64,000 nt of DNA from Prorocentrum cordatum (lineage: Eukaryota > Sar > Dinophyceae > Prorocentrales > Prorocentraceae): the NCBI GenBank assembly GCA_963575745.1, contig CAUYUJ010015287.1, positions 278,711 to 342,710 on the forward strand, given 5' to 3'. The stretch's first letter is position 1. Each line of letters begins with the position of its first letter. The position numbers and the translations under genes were made by a program. Shown one piece after another: positions 10,224 to 20,580 of this stretch. Under the pieces are notes generated by a model that was not told the DNA's origin, searched no databases, and saw only the letters and a list, made by a program, of their open reading frames with translations.

Positions 10224-10400
10224 GGCGGCAGAGAGGGGGGTGATGACTAGTGACTAGGTGGGGGGGGCAGATCTCATGACGGGGGCCATGAGATTTCCAC
10301 AGATCTCGTGGCGCCTCCTCTTGTGCTGATACGTGCCCGGCCCCTCCCCCCTGGGCCGCGCACGTGCCGCCGGCCATGATTTGCAGCCCCCCTCTTGGAG
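10224..10400. mobile_element. Small inverted-repeat element (family B), copy 1
   Basis: The left end GGCGGCAGAGAGGGGGGTGA is mirrored by the right end, which reads on the other strand as TCCAAGAGGGGGGCTGCAAA. Inside is a block (ATGACGGGGGCCATGAGAT, then CAGATCTCGTGGCGCCTCCT, then GGGCCGCGCACGTGCCGCC) shared with 31405-31557 and with the tandem copies at 36151-36540. No coding capacity. Confidence 0.6.
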
Positions 10401-10589
10401 ACCCTGTTCTTTGCCGCCCCCGAGTCCTTTCAGGCGTCGCCCCGCAGCCGGCCCGGCCCCCCCCCCCCTCGGTGGCGCCGGCGGGGCATTTGGCCGCCCG
10501 CCCAGCGAAGAGCCAAGCCGGCCGGCCCCGTTCGGGGCAGCGCGCGCGGCGCGGCGGGGGGGGGCGGAAAAGCGCTCGCCTCGCCCGCG

Positions 10590-10815
10590 GGCCACCTCCT
10601 CCCTCCTCGCTTCCCTCCTCTCTTCCTCTTACTCCCCCTTCCTGCCCCTCCCTTCCTCCTTCCTCACGCCCTGGTCCAGAGGGATACCTCTTACTCCCCT
10701 TCCTCCCCCTCCCTCCTCCTCACCTTTCCCTCCTCTCTTCCTCTTTCCTCCCCCTCCTCCCCCATCCCTCCTGCTCCTCTGCCCCTCCCTCCCTCCTCCT
10801 CACTCCTTTGTCTTG
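10590..10815. repeat. CTC/CCT-rich tract
   Basis: Pyrimidine-rich interrupted repeat directly upstream of composite satellite copy 2, matching the setting of copy 1. Confidence 0.8.
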
Positions 10816-10819
10816 AGAA

Positions 10820-11870
10820 ATACCTCCTCCCTGTCAAACCCCCAGACGTGTCTGCAAGGCGGGCCAGGCGTTTCGCCTGTGATTTCCTCACCACTTGTGA
10901 TCCTGAAGCTTGGCACTTGCAACAGTTGCTTCAGCGACGCGCACATTCGTTTTCAAAATGTGCAACCGTTTTTCGGATGGAGGGGTGTTTTTCAAGATGT
11001 GCCTCTTCAACTAGCGCCGCGCATATTTGCTGTAAATGTGGCTCTCGCTTGTTCAATGCGCGCATTCGCTTGAAATGTCGGGAACAGTTTCACGGATGGA
11101 GGGCTCTTATGTTTCAACATGTTGTTTTCGTCTTAAAAGTCTGCAGCAGTTGCACAGATTCAGGGGGCACCGTTTTCAAATATGGTTGTCGCACCAGCGC
11201 CGCACACAGTCGTCGCAATGTCTGCAACAGTTCCAGGCGTTGAAAAGGGAGTGGTTTTCAAAATGGGGCTCTCGCGTTAGCGTTAAGTCGGGCACGTCCC
11301 CCTACAGGAGGAATATGCAAAAACAGTCAAACATAGTATGGGGACGATGTTTTGACAATTGTTGGAGTATGCTTTGACTGTGTTTGAATTTTCGCACAGC
11401 ATCCGCCTGTAGGAGGACATGCCCGACGGAACGTTAACGCCGCTCAGATGTGTCTCAATCATCTGCAACAGTTCCACTGATCAAGGGGGACGCTCTCAAG
11501 AGCCTGGCTCTCGCCGTACCGCCGCCAACATTCGTTCGCTAAGTTAGCAGCGACATCATGGATGGAAGGGCAGGGGATTTCAAAATGGCGCTCTCGCCTT
11601 AGCACCGCGCACATGTGTGTTCAAAGGTGCATCAGCTTCCCGGTTTGGTGGCGGTTTCTGATCGGAGAGGGGTTCTCGCCTTCGCGCCGCGAATATCAGT
11701 CTAACATGTTGCAACATCTTCAAGGGTTGAGGATTGGTTGTTTTCGAAACCGAGTTATCGCCTCAGCGCCGTGCGAGGTCGTTCGAAAACGAAACTTGTA
11801 TTTGGATGCAGGATTGCAATTTTCAAAATAAAGCTCTCGTTTGAGACGTTGTTTGCTCTAGAGGCCCGAA
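10820..11870 (+). repeat. Composite satellite, copy 2
   Basis: The anchor CTCCCTGTCAAAC (about 10827) and one 64-bp-family unit (GGCGTTTCGCCTGTGATTTCC, about 10865) are followed by about ten decayed 83-bp units. These are recognised by AGCGnCGCGCnCATTCG, CGGATGGAGGG and GGCTCTCGC, for example at 10933 and 11013 (80 bp apart). A TTAA-type inverted-repeat element interrupts the array at 11287-11427. Confidence 0.75.
11287..11427. mobile_element. MITE-like element, TTAA family, copy a
   Basis: Terminal inverted repeats of about 25 bp: left GTCGGGCACGTCCCCCTACA, right end CCTGTAGGAGGACATGCCCGAC. TTAA is present at 11283-11286 and 11434-11437. The element sits inside the 83-bp satellite array, so it arrived after the array formed. 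Internal sequence is AT-richer (CAAACATAG, GGGGACGATGT, TTGACTGTGTTTGA), with no coding capacity. Confidence 0.75.
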
Positions 11871-12215
11871 GTTTCAACGCCCACAGCGCTGCACGGAGCC
11901 ATAGTGTTGTTTTTCCCGAACTGAAGTTGGTATATGAGATATCCCCGAGGTGCATTACCACAAGTGTAAAGTTGATGGGGGAAGGTGCCCGTTTTTCGAG
12001 AGGGGTGTACGATCATTGTCTCTCGCGTTCCTGATGACGCGCCAGTAAGGTGCAAGGCAACTCGGTTTCAAGCGGGACCCTCGCCCAGATTGCCAGCCCA
12101 ACTGTGCTGGCCATTCAAGGAGGGGGCGCTTCTTGCAGTGCGGAAGAAGGCCTGTAGGGGCGCATGGGGAGGGGACTTGGGACTGGAGGATCTGTTGCAG
12201 GATAGTTGGCTTATT
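11871..12215. other. No gene recognised
   Basis: A transition from decayed satellite to ordinary sequence. Nothing coding or structured stands out. Confidence 0.5.
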
Positions 12216-12217
12216 CT

Positions 12218-12219
12218 GG

Positions 12220-12280
<61 letters not shown>

Positions 12281-12283
12281 ATC
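12218..12283. repeat. (ATC)n microsatellite
   Basis: About 20 uninterrupted ATC units. The poly-His, poly-Ile, poly-Ser and poly-Met frames across it are artefacts. Confidence 0.98.
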
Positions 12284-13080
12284 CTTCTGTCTCCTCCCTC
12301 CATTCCTCCTCCTCCCTCCTTCCATGTCTCCTCCTCCCCCCCTTCTTCCTCGTTCCTCATCTCTGGTTTCCCTCCTCTCCTCATCCTGCGCAACCCTCCG
12401 CCTTTTCCACCCTCATCCGTCCTTCCCCATGTATTCATATACCTATCGCTTTCCCACTCCCACTCGGCGCCACGGACTGAATGAGGGCGCGGTATGTGCT
12501 TCGTGCTGGCTTGAACCGACAGCAGCTCACCCCGCACTCAAGCACAGGACCCCATCCTCCCGCCCCGTCCCCCGCATGCTCTTTATATGATTAATGATTC
12601 GATGATCACCGCCCTCCACCCTCATCCCTTCTCCATCCTCTCCCGCCTTCTCTACCCACCCCCTATTCCTGTCTGCGTTATCATCCATGTCCCCGTCTTC
12701 CTACCTTCTCCCCCCCCCTGCCCCCACTCGGGTATATGTGCATCTTCGTGCATGAGTCTCCATTCGTCTTCCAACTCCTTCCACCATCCCCAGCATCCGT
12801 CGCATTTCATGTCCCCTCCGTCCTCATACTCAGCATATGCATCCTCATCCTCCTGCCTTCGTTAGACCTCGTTATCCGTGGTGCCGAGTATGCTGATCCT
12901 TGGCTTCCGCCTCATTCCCCATTATCCTTACCTAGAAGTTTCTGGAGGTCGCAGGATCGTTCTGGAGGTACGGGATGCCCACGCCCCACCCTCACCGGAA
13001 AAAAACATAGAGCGTATCGCGTTTCTTTTGCTTCGTCCGTCCCCTTCATCCTTGTTCTCCCCATCGTCGTCATCCTCCTC
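12284..13080. other. Pyrimidine-rich spacer; no gene recognised
   Basis: CCTCC/CATCC-rich on the plus strand. It bridges two ATC arrays. Open frames are biased by composition. Confidence 0.55.
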
Positions 13081-13083
13081 CTC

Positions 13084-13320
13084 CTCCTCAGTCATCATCA
13101 CCACCATCATCAGAAGCATAATCATCGTCATCATCACCATCACCACTATCATCGTCGTAGTCATCATGACAGCCACCACCACCGTCATAAGCATTATCGG
13201 CAGCCTCATCATCACCATCATCATCATCAGCAGCATCATCAACCGACTCAGTATCATCATCATCATCATCATTAGCATCATCATCATCATCATCATCATC
13301 ACCATCACCATCACCATCAC

Positions 13321-13361
<41 letters not shown>

Positions 13362-13390
13362 CCACTATCATCATAATCATGGCCATCCGC
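13084..13390. repeat. Interrupted (ATC)n array
   Basis: ATC units with point interruptions at 13084-13265, then a purer run to about 13390. Three-frame His/Ile/Ser translations are artefacts. Confidence 0.97.
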
Positions 13391-13516
13391 CTCGTCCTCC
13401 CCTCGAGCACACCGTGAGGCAAGCATGGCCGTCGTCGGCGGCAAGCTGTACTTCTCCAACCCCACGTCCCGCAAGAGCAGGGGCCTCCTCGGCATCAGAA
13501 GGCGGCGCTCCTCCGC

Positions 13517-13517
<1 letters not shown>

Positions 13518-13547
<30 letters not shown>

Positions 13548-13548
13548 A
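13518..13548. repeat. (GA)n microsatellite
   Basis: About 15 GA units followed by A-rich sequence. It lies just before a solitary end of a TTAA-family MITE. Confidence 0.95.
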
Positions 13549-13570
13549 CAAAAAAAAGTGACACCCAAAC

Positions 13571-13596
13571 TCCGCCTGTAGGGGGACATGCCCGAC
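13571..13596. mobile_element. Solitary right end of TTAA-family MITE (copy b)
   Basis: CCGCCTGTAGGGGGACATGC followed by CCGAC matches the right terminus of the family. The left half is missing; the GA run replaces it, so this is a truncated relic. Confidence 0.65.
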
Positions 13597-13686
13597 CTGA
13601 AGTTATTCAGGATCGTGCCCAGCCCATCCGACACGCTTGTCAATACTAGAGGTCGCAAGTCCATTGTAGAATTGGGCAGGCCACCG

Positions 13687-13965
13687 CACTGGACCCCGAA
13701 GGGCACAGGAGAGCAACGACAGCTGCACGCCCTGCAGCACCCAAGGAGTGCCATGTCCTGCTCGGGTCCGCGCGGGATCCCACTCCGCCGGACCCCACAC
13801 CGGCGCAGCACATCGGCGACGGTCGCACGCCCTGACAGCACCCAGAGAGGACAAGGCGCAGATTCGGTCCGCGTGGGGTCGCACTCCACTGGGCCCCTTC
13901 TGCCAAGCGCACAGCAAAGTGGCGACAGCTGCACGTCTGGCAGCACCGAGAGGGTGCGATAGAGC
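13687..13965 (+). repeat. Tandem repeat of about 95-101 bp, three units
   Basis: Units are anchored by CACTnnnCnGGnCCCC at about 13687, 13781 and 13882, each containing CAGCTGCACGCCCTGCAGCA-like and TCGGTCCGCGnGGGATC-like blocks. No coding interpretation. Confidence 0.7.
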
Positions 13966-14265
13966 GGGATTCATTGATTGATCATTTTACTACGCAGGGG
14001 GGGAACGAGAGGCGAACCAGCTCAGAAGTAGAGAGCCAGACCCCCCCAAGGGATTGAAGGACCGCCTGCCCCGCCACGCACGAATACCGCTCACGCCCGC
14101 AAGACAGTCGAAGCTTGACAAGTCCTCACAAGAACTACGACTGTGGCACCAGCTCCCTCCAGCTGTGCCAGCACCGCCGAATGAGGCGTGGCAAAAAAAT
14201 GCAAAGGACACGTGTGTCAGAATATGTCTGTCACGCGAGACGTTGACCCTACAGCGGTTGCAGAG
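13966..14265. other. No gene recognised
   Basis: Ordinary sequence with short frames only. Confidence 0.5.
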
Positions 14266-14400
14266 AGGAGAGGAGGAGGAGGAGGAGGAGGAGGAGGAGG
14301 CGGAGGAGGAGGCGGAGGAGGGGGAAGAGGAAGAGGAAGATGCGGAGAAGGCGGAGGAGGAAGGCGGGAGGAAGAGCAGGAGGAGGAGGCAGAGGAGGAG
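14266..14400. repeat. (GGA)n-rich tract
   Basis: Interrupted GGA/GCGGAG repeat. A (CTC)n tract follows at 14526-14590, so the two are inverted relative to each other about 130 bp apart. Confidence 0.9.
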
Positions 14401-14525
14401 ATCAACACGCGTTCTACTGGAAGCGAGAGCGCAGCACCGTTGTTGGGGACATCGGAGCGTGGATTCTGAGCGCCCCGCCGCGGGGCTTTGTTCGGGCCAC
14501 TGGTGGACAGAGCAGTCCTGTTGTG

Positions 14526-14590
14526 CAGCTCTTCCTCCTCCTCCTCCTCCTCCTCCTCCTCCTGCTCCTCCTGCTCCTCCTGCTCCTCAG
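14526..14590. repeat. (CTC)n tract
   Basis: CTC units with CTG interruptions. Confidence 0.9.
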
Positions 14591-14799
14591 GTACCTCTGG
14601 CGAACGCCACCAGGTGTAGCACGCAATCGTATAGTAGTGTTCGTCGCCCTCGGAGAAGAGGAGTACCCGGTGACCCCAATGGCTCTTGGACCCTTGGAGT
14701 CTCCAGGAAGCCTCGACGGATCTCTAGGGGAGGGGGGCGAGAAAGAGAGGGATGAACACCACCCAAAACGCGTCCCAAACAATACGTCTATCAATCCAC

Positions 14800-14892
14800 A
14801 TATATATAGAGATAGAGAGAGAGAGAAGAAACAAAAGGGGGAAAGAGAGATAGAGAGAGCGAAACACAGCAGAGAGAGAGAGAGAGAGATAC
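14800..14892. repeat. (TA)n/(GA)n simple repeat
   Basis: ATATATAG followed by interrupted GA runs. Confidence 0.85.
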
Positions 14893-15044
14893 ATATGACA
14901 TTAATAATGGTATTCATGACTAACATATGCGGGCGAGGTGCAAAGGAGGAGGAGGAGGAAGTTGAAAAGATGGTAGAGGTCTTGGGTCGCCATGTCTTAC
15001 CTACCCTGTCATCCGAGTTCGTGTTTTCTTCATATCGCGGCACC

Positions 15045-15115
15045 CCAGGGCTTTGGACCCTTTCCTGGAGACTGGCTTTTCCTCCTGGGTCGTGGTGCCA
15101 CGGCCGCAGGGCCTG
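15045..15115 (-). repeat. Dispersed repeat family D, minus copy
   Basis: On the minus strand it reads GGAGGAAAAGCCAGTCTCCA, then GGAAAGGGTCCAAAGC. This is the pattern (G)AAAAGCCnGnCCC...AAGGGTCCAGAC seen at 25.37, 38.35, 38.53, 49.86 and 54.6 kb. Confidence 0.5.
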
Positions 15116-15217
15116 GCGAGGGACCCCCGTCGGAGCCGAAACCGGCCGAAGACCTCCCGTCGTGTCTTCTTGTCACACCACGCGAGGAGGTCAGGGGAGG
15201 TGACCTGGGATCACCGA

Positions 15218-15359
15218 GCGCGTGCCACCACTCGCAAAGTGCCTACTCGCAAACGTCCGAAACAAAAACATAAGTTTTCCTCCATGTAATGGATCGTAGA
15301 TCCCCCTCGGCGGATCCAGGCCATTGGCGAATGGTTACTCTGCGAGTGGTGGAACGCGT
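15218..15359. mobile_element. Small inverted-repeat element with CCACCACTCGC ends
   Basis: The left end GCGTGCCACCACTCGCAAAG is mirrored by the right end, which on the other strand reads GCGTTCCACCACTCGCAGAG (two mismatches). It is about 140 bp long, noncoding, and AT-richer in the middle. Confidence 0.6.
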
Positions 15360-15530
15360 TTGTCTGTGTGGGAGGGCTCCCAGGGGCCGAAGACGGCCGA
15401 AGGCCTTGCCCTGAATTGCGAGCGGCGCCCGCGGCGCCGCGCGAGGCACGCCCTCCCCGCGGCGACGACGTCGGCGCCCGCGGAAAACCGAAGCTCCGTC
15501 GCGCCTCGAGCTCGTTTCTTGCTATCGCGA

Positions 15531-15675
15531 TCACACCCGTGAGTGGTCCCGCCCCCCCCCCTCCCGTTGCGCCGGCGCCGTCTGGGAAGGCGGCATTCCC
15601 ACGCGTTCTCCCAGACGGCGCCGGCGCGAATCGCGACGTACCAGCCCCCTCACCGCCTCCCCCTGTCACACCCGT
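15531..15675. mobile_element. Foldback segment flanked by 10-bp direct repeats
   Basis: A perfect 19-bp inverted repeat (15569-15587, GCGCCGGCGCCGTCTGGGA, against 15609-15627) has a 21-nt loop. Identical 10-bp direct repeats TCACACCCGT flank it at 15531-15540 and 15666-15675. The direct repeats look like a target-site duplication around a 125-bp insert; this is inference. Confidence 0.5.
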
Positions 15676-15754
15676 TACCATCATCGCCAGGGAAAACAGA
15701 AACGCGCTCCAGGCGTGGTAACGAGGGCGGCCCCAGAAGCCCAGAATTCGAAAG

Positions 15755-16092
15755 AAGGAGGAGGAGGAGGAGGAGGAAGCGGAGGAGGAGGAGGAGGAGG
15801 AGGAGGAGGAGGAGGAGGAGGAGGAGAGGAGGGAGAGGATGGCGGAGGGGGAGGAGGAGGCGGAGGAGGAGAAGGAGGAGGAGTAGATGGCGGAGGGGGA
15901 GGAGGAGGAGGAGGTGGCGAAGGAAGGGTACGGTGGGTGAGAGAGGGAGGATGCAGGAGGAGGGAGAGAGGGAGAGGAGGGAGGGGAGGACGAGGGCAGG
16001 ACAAGGGAGGAGGGAGGAATGGACGAGGGGAGGACGAGTCAGGAGGGGAGGGAGGGAGGCAGGGAAGGAGGGGGAGAGGAGAGAGGGGGGGG
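15755..16092. repeat. (GGA)n-rich array
   Basis: Interrupted GGA/GGAGGC repeat. Long Gly, Arg, Pro and Leu frames here are artefacts. Confidence 0.95.
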
Positions 16093-16387
16093 GAAAACAA
16101 GCTAGGTGCGCTCGCGTCATATCTGACGTTCTACCCCTCCCTCCCATCCCTTACCATGGCGTAGATCTCCTCTCTTTTCGCACAGTCGAATGTCGAGCAG
16201 GGCAATGATCCCCAGAGGGTGCGCGATGCATCGCAGAGCGCGGAAGGAAGAGAAAGGAGGGATGCCGAGAGGGAGCGAGGGAGGGAGAGAGGGGAAGGAA
16301 GGATGAGGGAAGAGGATCCTCTCCTCCGACATTGCATGTCTAGATCTATGTATCGTAGGTGTGTATGCATGTTTGTATGTACGTGCA

Positions 16388-16451
16388 TACGTATGTATGT
16401 ATGTATGTATGTATGTATGTATGTATGTATGTATGTATGTATGTATGTATG
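16388..16451. repeat. (TATG)n microsatellite
   Basis: About 16 tetranucleotide units. Confidence 0.97.
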
Positions 16452-16689
16452 AAGCCCCTCTCGGCTCTAGCGGTTTTCGCGGGGCTGGTGGAGGCGCTCC
16501 ACAGGCCAGAGATGCCTGCCCGAGAATAGAGGGCGCCGCTCGCATGTGCTCCCTCGGGCGCGCGATGGCGCACGCCACCTTCTTGTCGCTCGCGGTGCTC
16601 AGTCTCACAGGCGCCCGATGTGAGGAGGTCTCATCTCAGTTGCGCCAGATCCAGATCATAGGAGGCCCTGGCACGAAGATTCCGAAGCA

Positions 16690-17577
16690 CCCGCACAGCC
16701 GCCTCACGTGCAGCGCTATGAGCACCACCTCGCCATCCACTCTGGCTACGGGCGCCACAGCATGCACATCAACAACTCAGCGGGCTGCAGCATCCTGCTG
16801 AATCCGCCACCAGAACTATGGGGACGAGGAGGCCGTTTCACCATCGAGCAGGGCATCATGAAGTTGAAGACCATCACAGCCTACTCTCCGCCCGCCCCAT
16901 GGGATATAAGGAAACTGCCACAATGGCGGGCCACCATGACGAAGGTGGCACAATGGGTAACCCAGGGGATCCTGAGTACGCCATCTCGCTTCACCCCGAC
17001 CGTCATGATAGACTTCAACGACCGCTTCGCCGCAGGCCCCGACGGTGACGAGACGGTCGGCGACTACCCCACGGGCAAGGGCGAAGCGGGCAACCTACAT
17101 CACCACAACCTCGGCAACGCGCACATGGCAGTCGCGAGTATGTATTATGGCACGGGCCCCATGTACGACGGCCGCCACCCATCGGTCACCGACTACGTAT
17201 ATATCCCCACGGGTTTGGTCTCCCGCATCCTGCAGTGCCGCGCGTGGAACCACGCAGCTCACGCCCTCCAGATCTCACAGAAGTTCAAGGACCGAAAGCC
17301 GCTGACCACCGAGATTGAGGCCCCGCCCGCGCCGCCCGCGTGCCACACCGCGGGGATCCTCCCCCACGCCTGGCGGTGGTGGCTCCAACGGGGCCAGATC
17401 CAAGCCAGGCGACCCCTCGCAGAGCCAATGACGCGGACAGGACTTTCGCAAGAAGGCGGGGGACCAGGACGTGGAGCTCGACGACCAGAAGATCGACCCC
17501 AAGAAGGCCCTCATCGCGAGGGTGCGCCGCGGGAGAGGTGCCGTGCACAAACCGAAGGTAGCCCCCAAGATCACTGA
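16690..17577 (+). pseudogene. EEP endonuclease domain of a LINE-like element (fragment)
   Basis: Frame 1 from about 16700 reads an endonuclease/exonuclease/phosphatase fold. Visible parts are GYGRHSMHINNSAGCSILL (early strand pair), WRATMTKVAQWV, TVMIDFNDRFA (the GDFN-type motif, about 17003-17035; the Asn is kept, Gly is Ile) and SVTDYVYIP (the SDY motif, about 17192-17218). It then reads QKFKDRKPLTTE where the catalytic DH is expected; His is Arg here. In LINEs this domain nicks the target DNA. The start is not clear: an ATG at 16565 opens a hydrophobic leader-like peptide in frame 2 that would need a shift near 16700 to join. After about 17310 frame 1 becomes low-complexity Pro/Arg/Gly and ends at TGA 17575-17577. 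No RT follows, so this is an orphan endonuclease. Confidence 0.65.
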
Positions 17578-18077
17578 CGAACGACATGCGCGTCCTGATC
17601 CTCCTGCGGGCGACCCACCAGAGCACGAAGCAGATTAGGGAGCTCAAGGGGTGCATCATCACGACCGTGAAGGTCAGCGACCCGCTGGTGGAAGCGATCG
17701 AGCAGGAGAACCGCAACTACGCTCGGGCAGCACCAGGCGCCGCGATGGCGATGATGGATACGCTGGCTCTCAACACCACGATCGAGCGCATCAGCGCCAT
17801 GGACCACTACCAGGTGCAGGACATCTTCCCGATATGCAAGCTCCCGAAGGTTTACAAGAGCGGCCAGGCGAAGATCCTTTTAAACTGCAGGGACTACGAG
17901 ATCAGGCAGTGCATCATGGGGGCGCCCCACAACGCCAACAAACCAGCGTGCGCGGGACCAGCGCCAGCAGGATTCGTGGAGGACGAGCTGGCCCTCCGGA
18001 TGGACGCGCTGATGGACGAGCCAGACCACCAACCGTGCCGCCCCCTCCCGAGCGGCTTCGTGCACGCTTGCCCGTAG
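17440..18077 (+). CDS. Uncharacterised helical protein downstream of the endonuclease
   Basis: Frame 3 from the ATG at 17586 gives 163 residues ending at TAG 18075-18077. A charged stretch in another frame (KAGDQDVELDDQKIDPKKAL, about 17448-17507) reads naturally before it and may belong to the same protein if a shift lies near 17580. The product is helical and hydrophilic (TKQIRELKG, NTTIERISAMDHYQVQDIF), with no zinc or catalytic motif I recognise. I recall a similar texture in dinoflagellate proteins that lie near retroelement pieces, but I cannot name a family. Confidence 0.4.
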
Positions 18078-18690
18078 GGTGCCGAGTTGTTGCTTGCGGG
18101 AGGGGGATTACCGAGCTGCCCTACAGACAGCCCGACTGGGGGGGGAGGACTGCACTTGATGAGCCGATCATCACCAGTGCGTCCATGAGAAGAGTGAAAG
18201 CCACCGACGCTGCGACGGGGATCTGCGCGTTGCCACCATCTCCTTCACCGACACTCCACCGACGCTAGCACCGACGCCAGCCACCAGCACCCCAGCACAG
18301 ACGGCATCAACAGCATCGAGCACGAGGCCGCATGATGAGGCTGACGCCACAATGAGCCCACCAGCGCCTCTCCTGTGCACAGGGCCAGCCCGCGACAGGC
18401 GCGAAGGGCCCACCAGCGTAATAGGTACCCTTCCCTCGACCGTCTACTGCTCCCCGCCGCCGAACTTCGCTGCTGCCTCCGCGCCGTCCACTTCTCCTCC
18501 TCCCCCTCCTCCGTCTAGTGGCAACACTTCGAGGTGAGCTGGGTTGTGGGCCCACCGTTTTCCCGTTCGCTGGGCCGCTCACAATCACGTGGGCGGCGCC
18601 CTAGAGAAACCGCCATCAGAGGGCGAGCGCCGTCTAGGTTCCATCCTTTTTCACTCGGGAGGTCTGTGATTCTGGATATTCGGACACTTG
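18078..18690. other. No gene recognised
   Basis: Ordinary sequence with short Pro/Ser-rich frames. Nothing structural stands out. Confidence 0.5.
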
Positions 18691-18694
18691 GTGT

Positions 18695-18845
18695 GAGCGG
18701 GTGAGTATGTATGTATGTACGTAACTATATATTCATATATATATATATATAAATGTATATATATATATATATGTGTATATATATGTACATATGTATATAT
18801 ATATATGTATATATGTATATATTTATGTATGTATGTTTTTTATCA
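18695..18845. repeat. (TATG)n/(TA)n simple repeat
   Basis: TATG units followed by alternating TA and TATATG; strongly AT-rich against the surrounding GC. Confidence 0.95.
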
Positions 18846-19289
18846 ATAATGTGTAATACACATGTAGATGTTCGTCACGTGGGTTCCTTGGGCTTCGACG
18901 ACTTCCCCGGTGACGGCGTTTTACCCTGAACCGTTTTCTGGCGGGCCTGGTGCCGAGAGATCGCCCACACAAGCAGAAAAGCATTGAACGCATTGCTAAG
19001 TGCCAAATCTTGGCAACGCCTCGATCTGAAGGGAGGGCGAACGAAATGAGGAAGGGGAAGAGGACGAGGACGATGCCGAGAATGAGGACGAAGACGAGGA
19101 CGAGGACGAGAACGCGGAGGAGGCGGAGGAGGAGGAAGAGGAAAAGCAAGCGGAATCATAAGAATAATAACGGGAAGTGGAACAGGAAGAGTACAGGGAA
19201 GAAGGGTGGAAAGGCGGTGGAGGAGAAGGAGGAGGAACGGAAGTAATAGGAGGAAGGGAAGGATCTGGAGAGAGGAGAAATGGTAGGAG
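18846..19289. other. Purine-rich spacer, no gene recognised
   Basis: GAGGACGA-rich from about 19050 to 19260. Confidence 0.5.
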
Positions 19290-19757
19290 TACGTAGCACC
19301 CCGCAGATGCGGATAAGAGTGAAGGGGGCGGTGGGGACGTCGGCAGTCTGCGAGACTCCGGAGAAGCCCGCCGCAGGCGCCCATACTTTCTTCAAACCGC
19401 TGTGGGTGGATCGCGGGTTGGTCGCGGGTGAGTCGCGGGTGGGTCGCGGGGTGGGTCGCGGGTGGGTCGCAAGTGGGTCGCGGGTGGGTCGCGGGTGGGT
19501 CGCGGGTGGGTCGCGGGTGGGTCGCGGTTGGGTCGCGGGTGGGTCGCGAGTGGGTCGCGAGTGGGTCGCGGATGGGTCGCGGGTTGTGTCGTTGGTTGGG
19601 TCTCGGGTGGGTCGCGGGTTGTGTCGCGGATGGGTCGCGGGGTGGGTCGCGGGGCGGGTCGCGGGGGGGACGACGACAACAACAAGAAAACAACACCAAC
19701 CACAAGAACAACCACAACAACAAGAACCACATTAACAGTCATAACAACAACATCACG

Positions 19758-19812
<55 letters not shown>

Positions 19813-19928
19813 GCAGCAGCAGCAACAACAACAACCGCAACGCAATACGCATAATCTTCACCACGGATTCTCACTTAAGCCATGCACCCAGGGACAATGA
19901 ATGACCGTTCGGCCCCGTCACTCTGATA
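19290..19928 (+). mobile_element. Minisatellite-bearing element, copy 1
   Basis: It begins TACGTAGCACCCCGC (19290), followed by GATGCGGATAAGAGTGAAGG. Next comes a CCCGCCGCAGGCGCC block (about 19367), an 11-bp minisatellite GTGGGTCGCGG (about 19402-19668, roughly 24 units), a (CAA)n tract (19675-19845) and an end block CACCCAGGGACAATGAATGA, then CCGTTCGGCCCC (19886-19920). It ends near CTCTGAT (19927). The same parts in the same order occur at 51651-53433. No protein-coding capacity is apparent; frames through the minisatellite are artefacts. Confidence 0.75.
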
Positions 19929-19966
19929 AGGAGGAGGAGTGGAGGACGGGAGGGAGGCAGAAGGGT

Positions 19967-19998
<32 letters not shown>

Positions 19999-20190
19999 GG
20001 AGGAGGAGGAGCAGCAGCAGCAGCAGCAGAGAGGGAGAGAGGGAGGAGTGAGGAAGGGAGGGAGGGAAGGAGGGAGGAGGAGAAAGAGGGGGGGAGAAGG
20101 CGGGAGGAGGAGGAGGAGGAGGAGGAGGAGGGGGAGGAGGAGGAGGAGGAGGAGAGGAGGAGGAGGGGGGGAGGAGGGGGGAGAGAGAGA
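19929..20190. repeat. (GGA)n-rich tract with (CAG)n
   Basis: GGA units with a CAG run near 20010-20030. It starts at the exact end of the minisatellite-bearing element. Confidence 0.9.
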
Positions 20191-20299
20191 GAGTGACGAG
20201 GGGGGGAACGAGGGCGACCCGCGGCCCCAGGAGCGAGGACGGGGGGCGGACCTGGAGCGGGGCCTTCGTGCTTCAGCACGAGCGGAGCGGAGGCCCATG

Positions 20300-20580
20300 C
20301 TCGCCGTCGTCATCGTCGTCGCCGTCGCCGTCGTCGTCGTCGTCTCGCCTGTCCCCTTCCTCCTCCTCCTCCTCCTCCTCCTCCTCCTCCTCCTCCTCCT
20401 CCTCCCCTCCTCCTCCATGTCCTCCTCCTCCTCCTCCTCCATGTCCTCCTCCTCCTCCATGTCCTCCTCCCTCCTCCTCCTCCTCCTCCTCCTCCTCCTC
20501 CCCTGTCCTCTCGCTCACCATGTTCCTCTCCGCCTCCTCCTCTTCCTCCTCTTCCTCCTCCTCCTCCTCCTCCTCTTTCT
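20300..20580. repeat. (GTC)n then (CTC)n tract
   Basis: CGTCGTCGC at 20300-20345, then CTC units to 20580, inverted relative to the upstream GGA tract. Confidence 0.92.

Noticed and set aside
12206-12484. His-rich peptide and other homopolymer peptides over ATC repeats
   Set aside because: Pure microsatellite translation.
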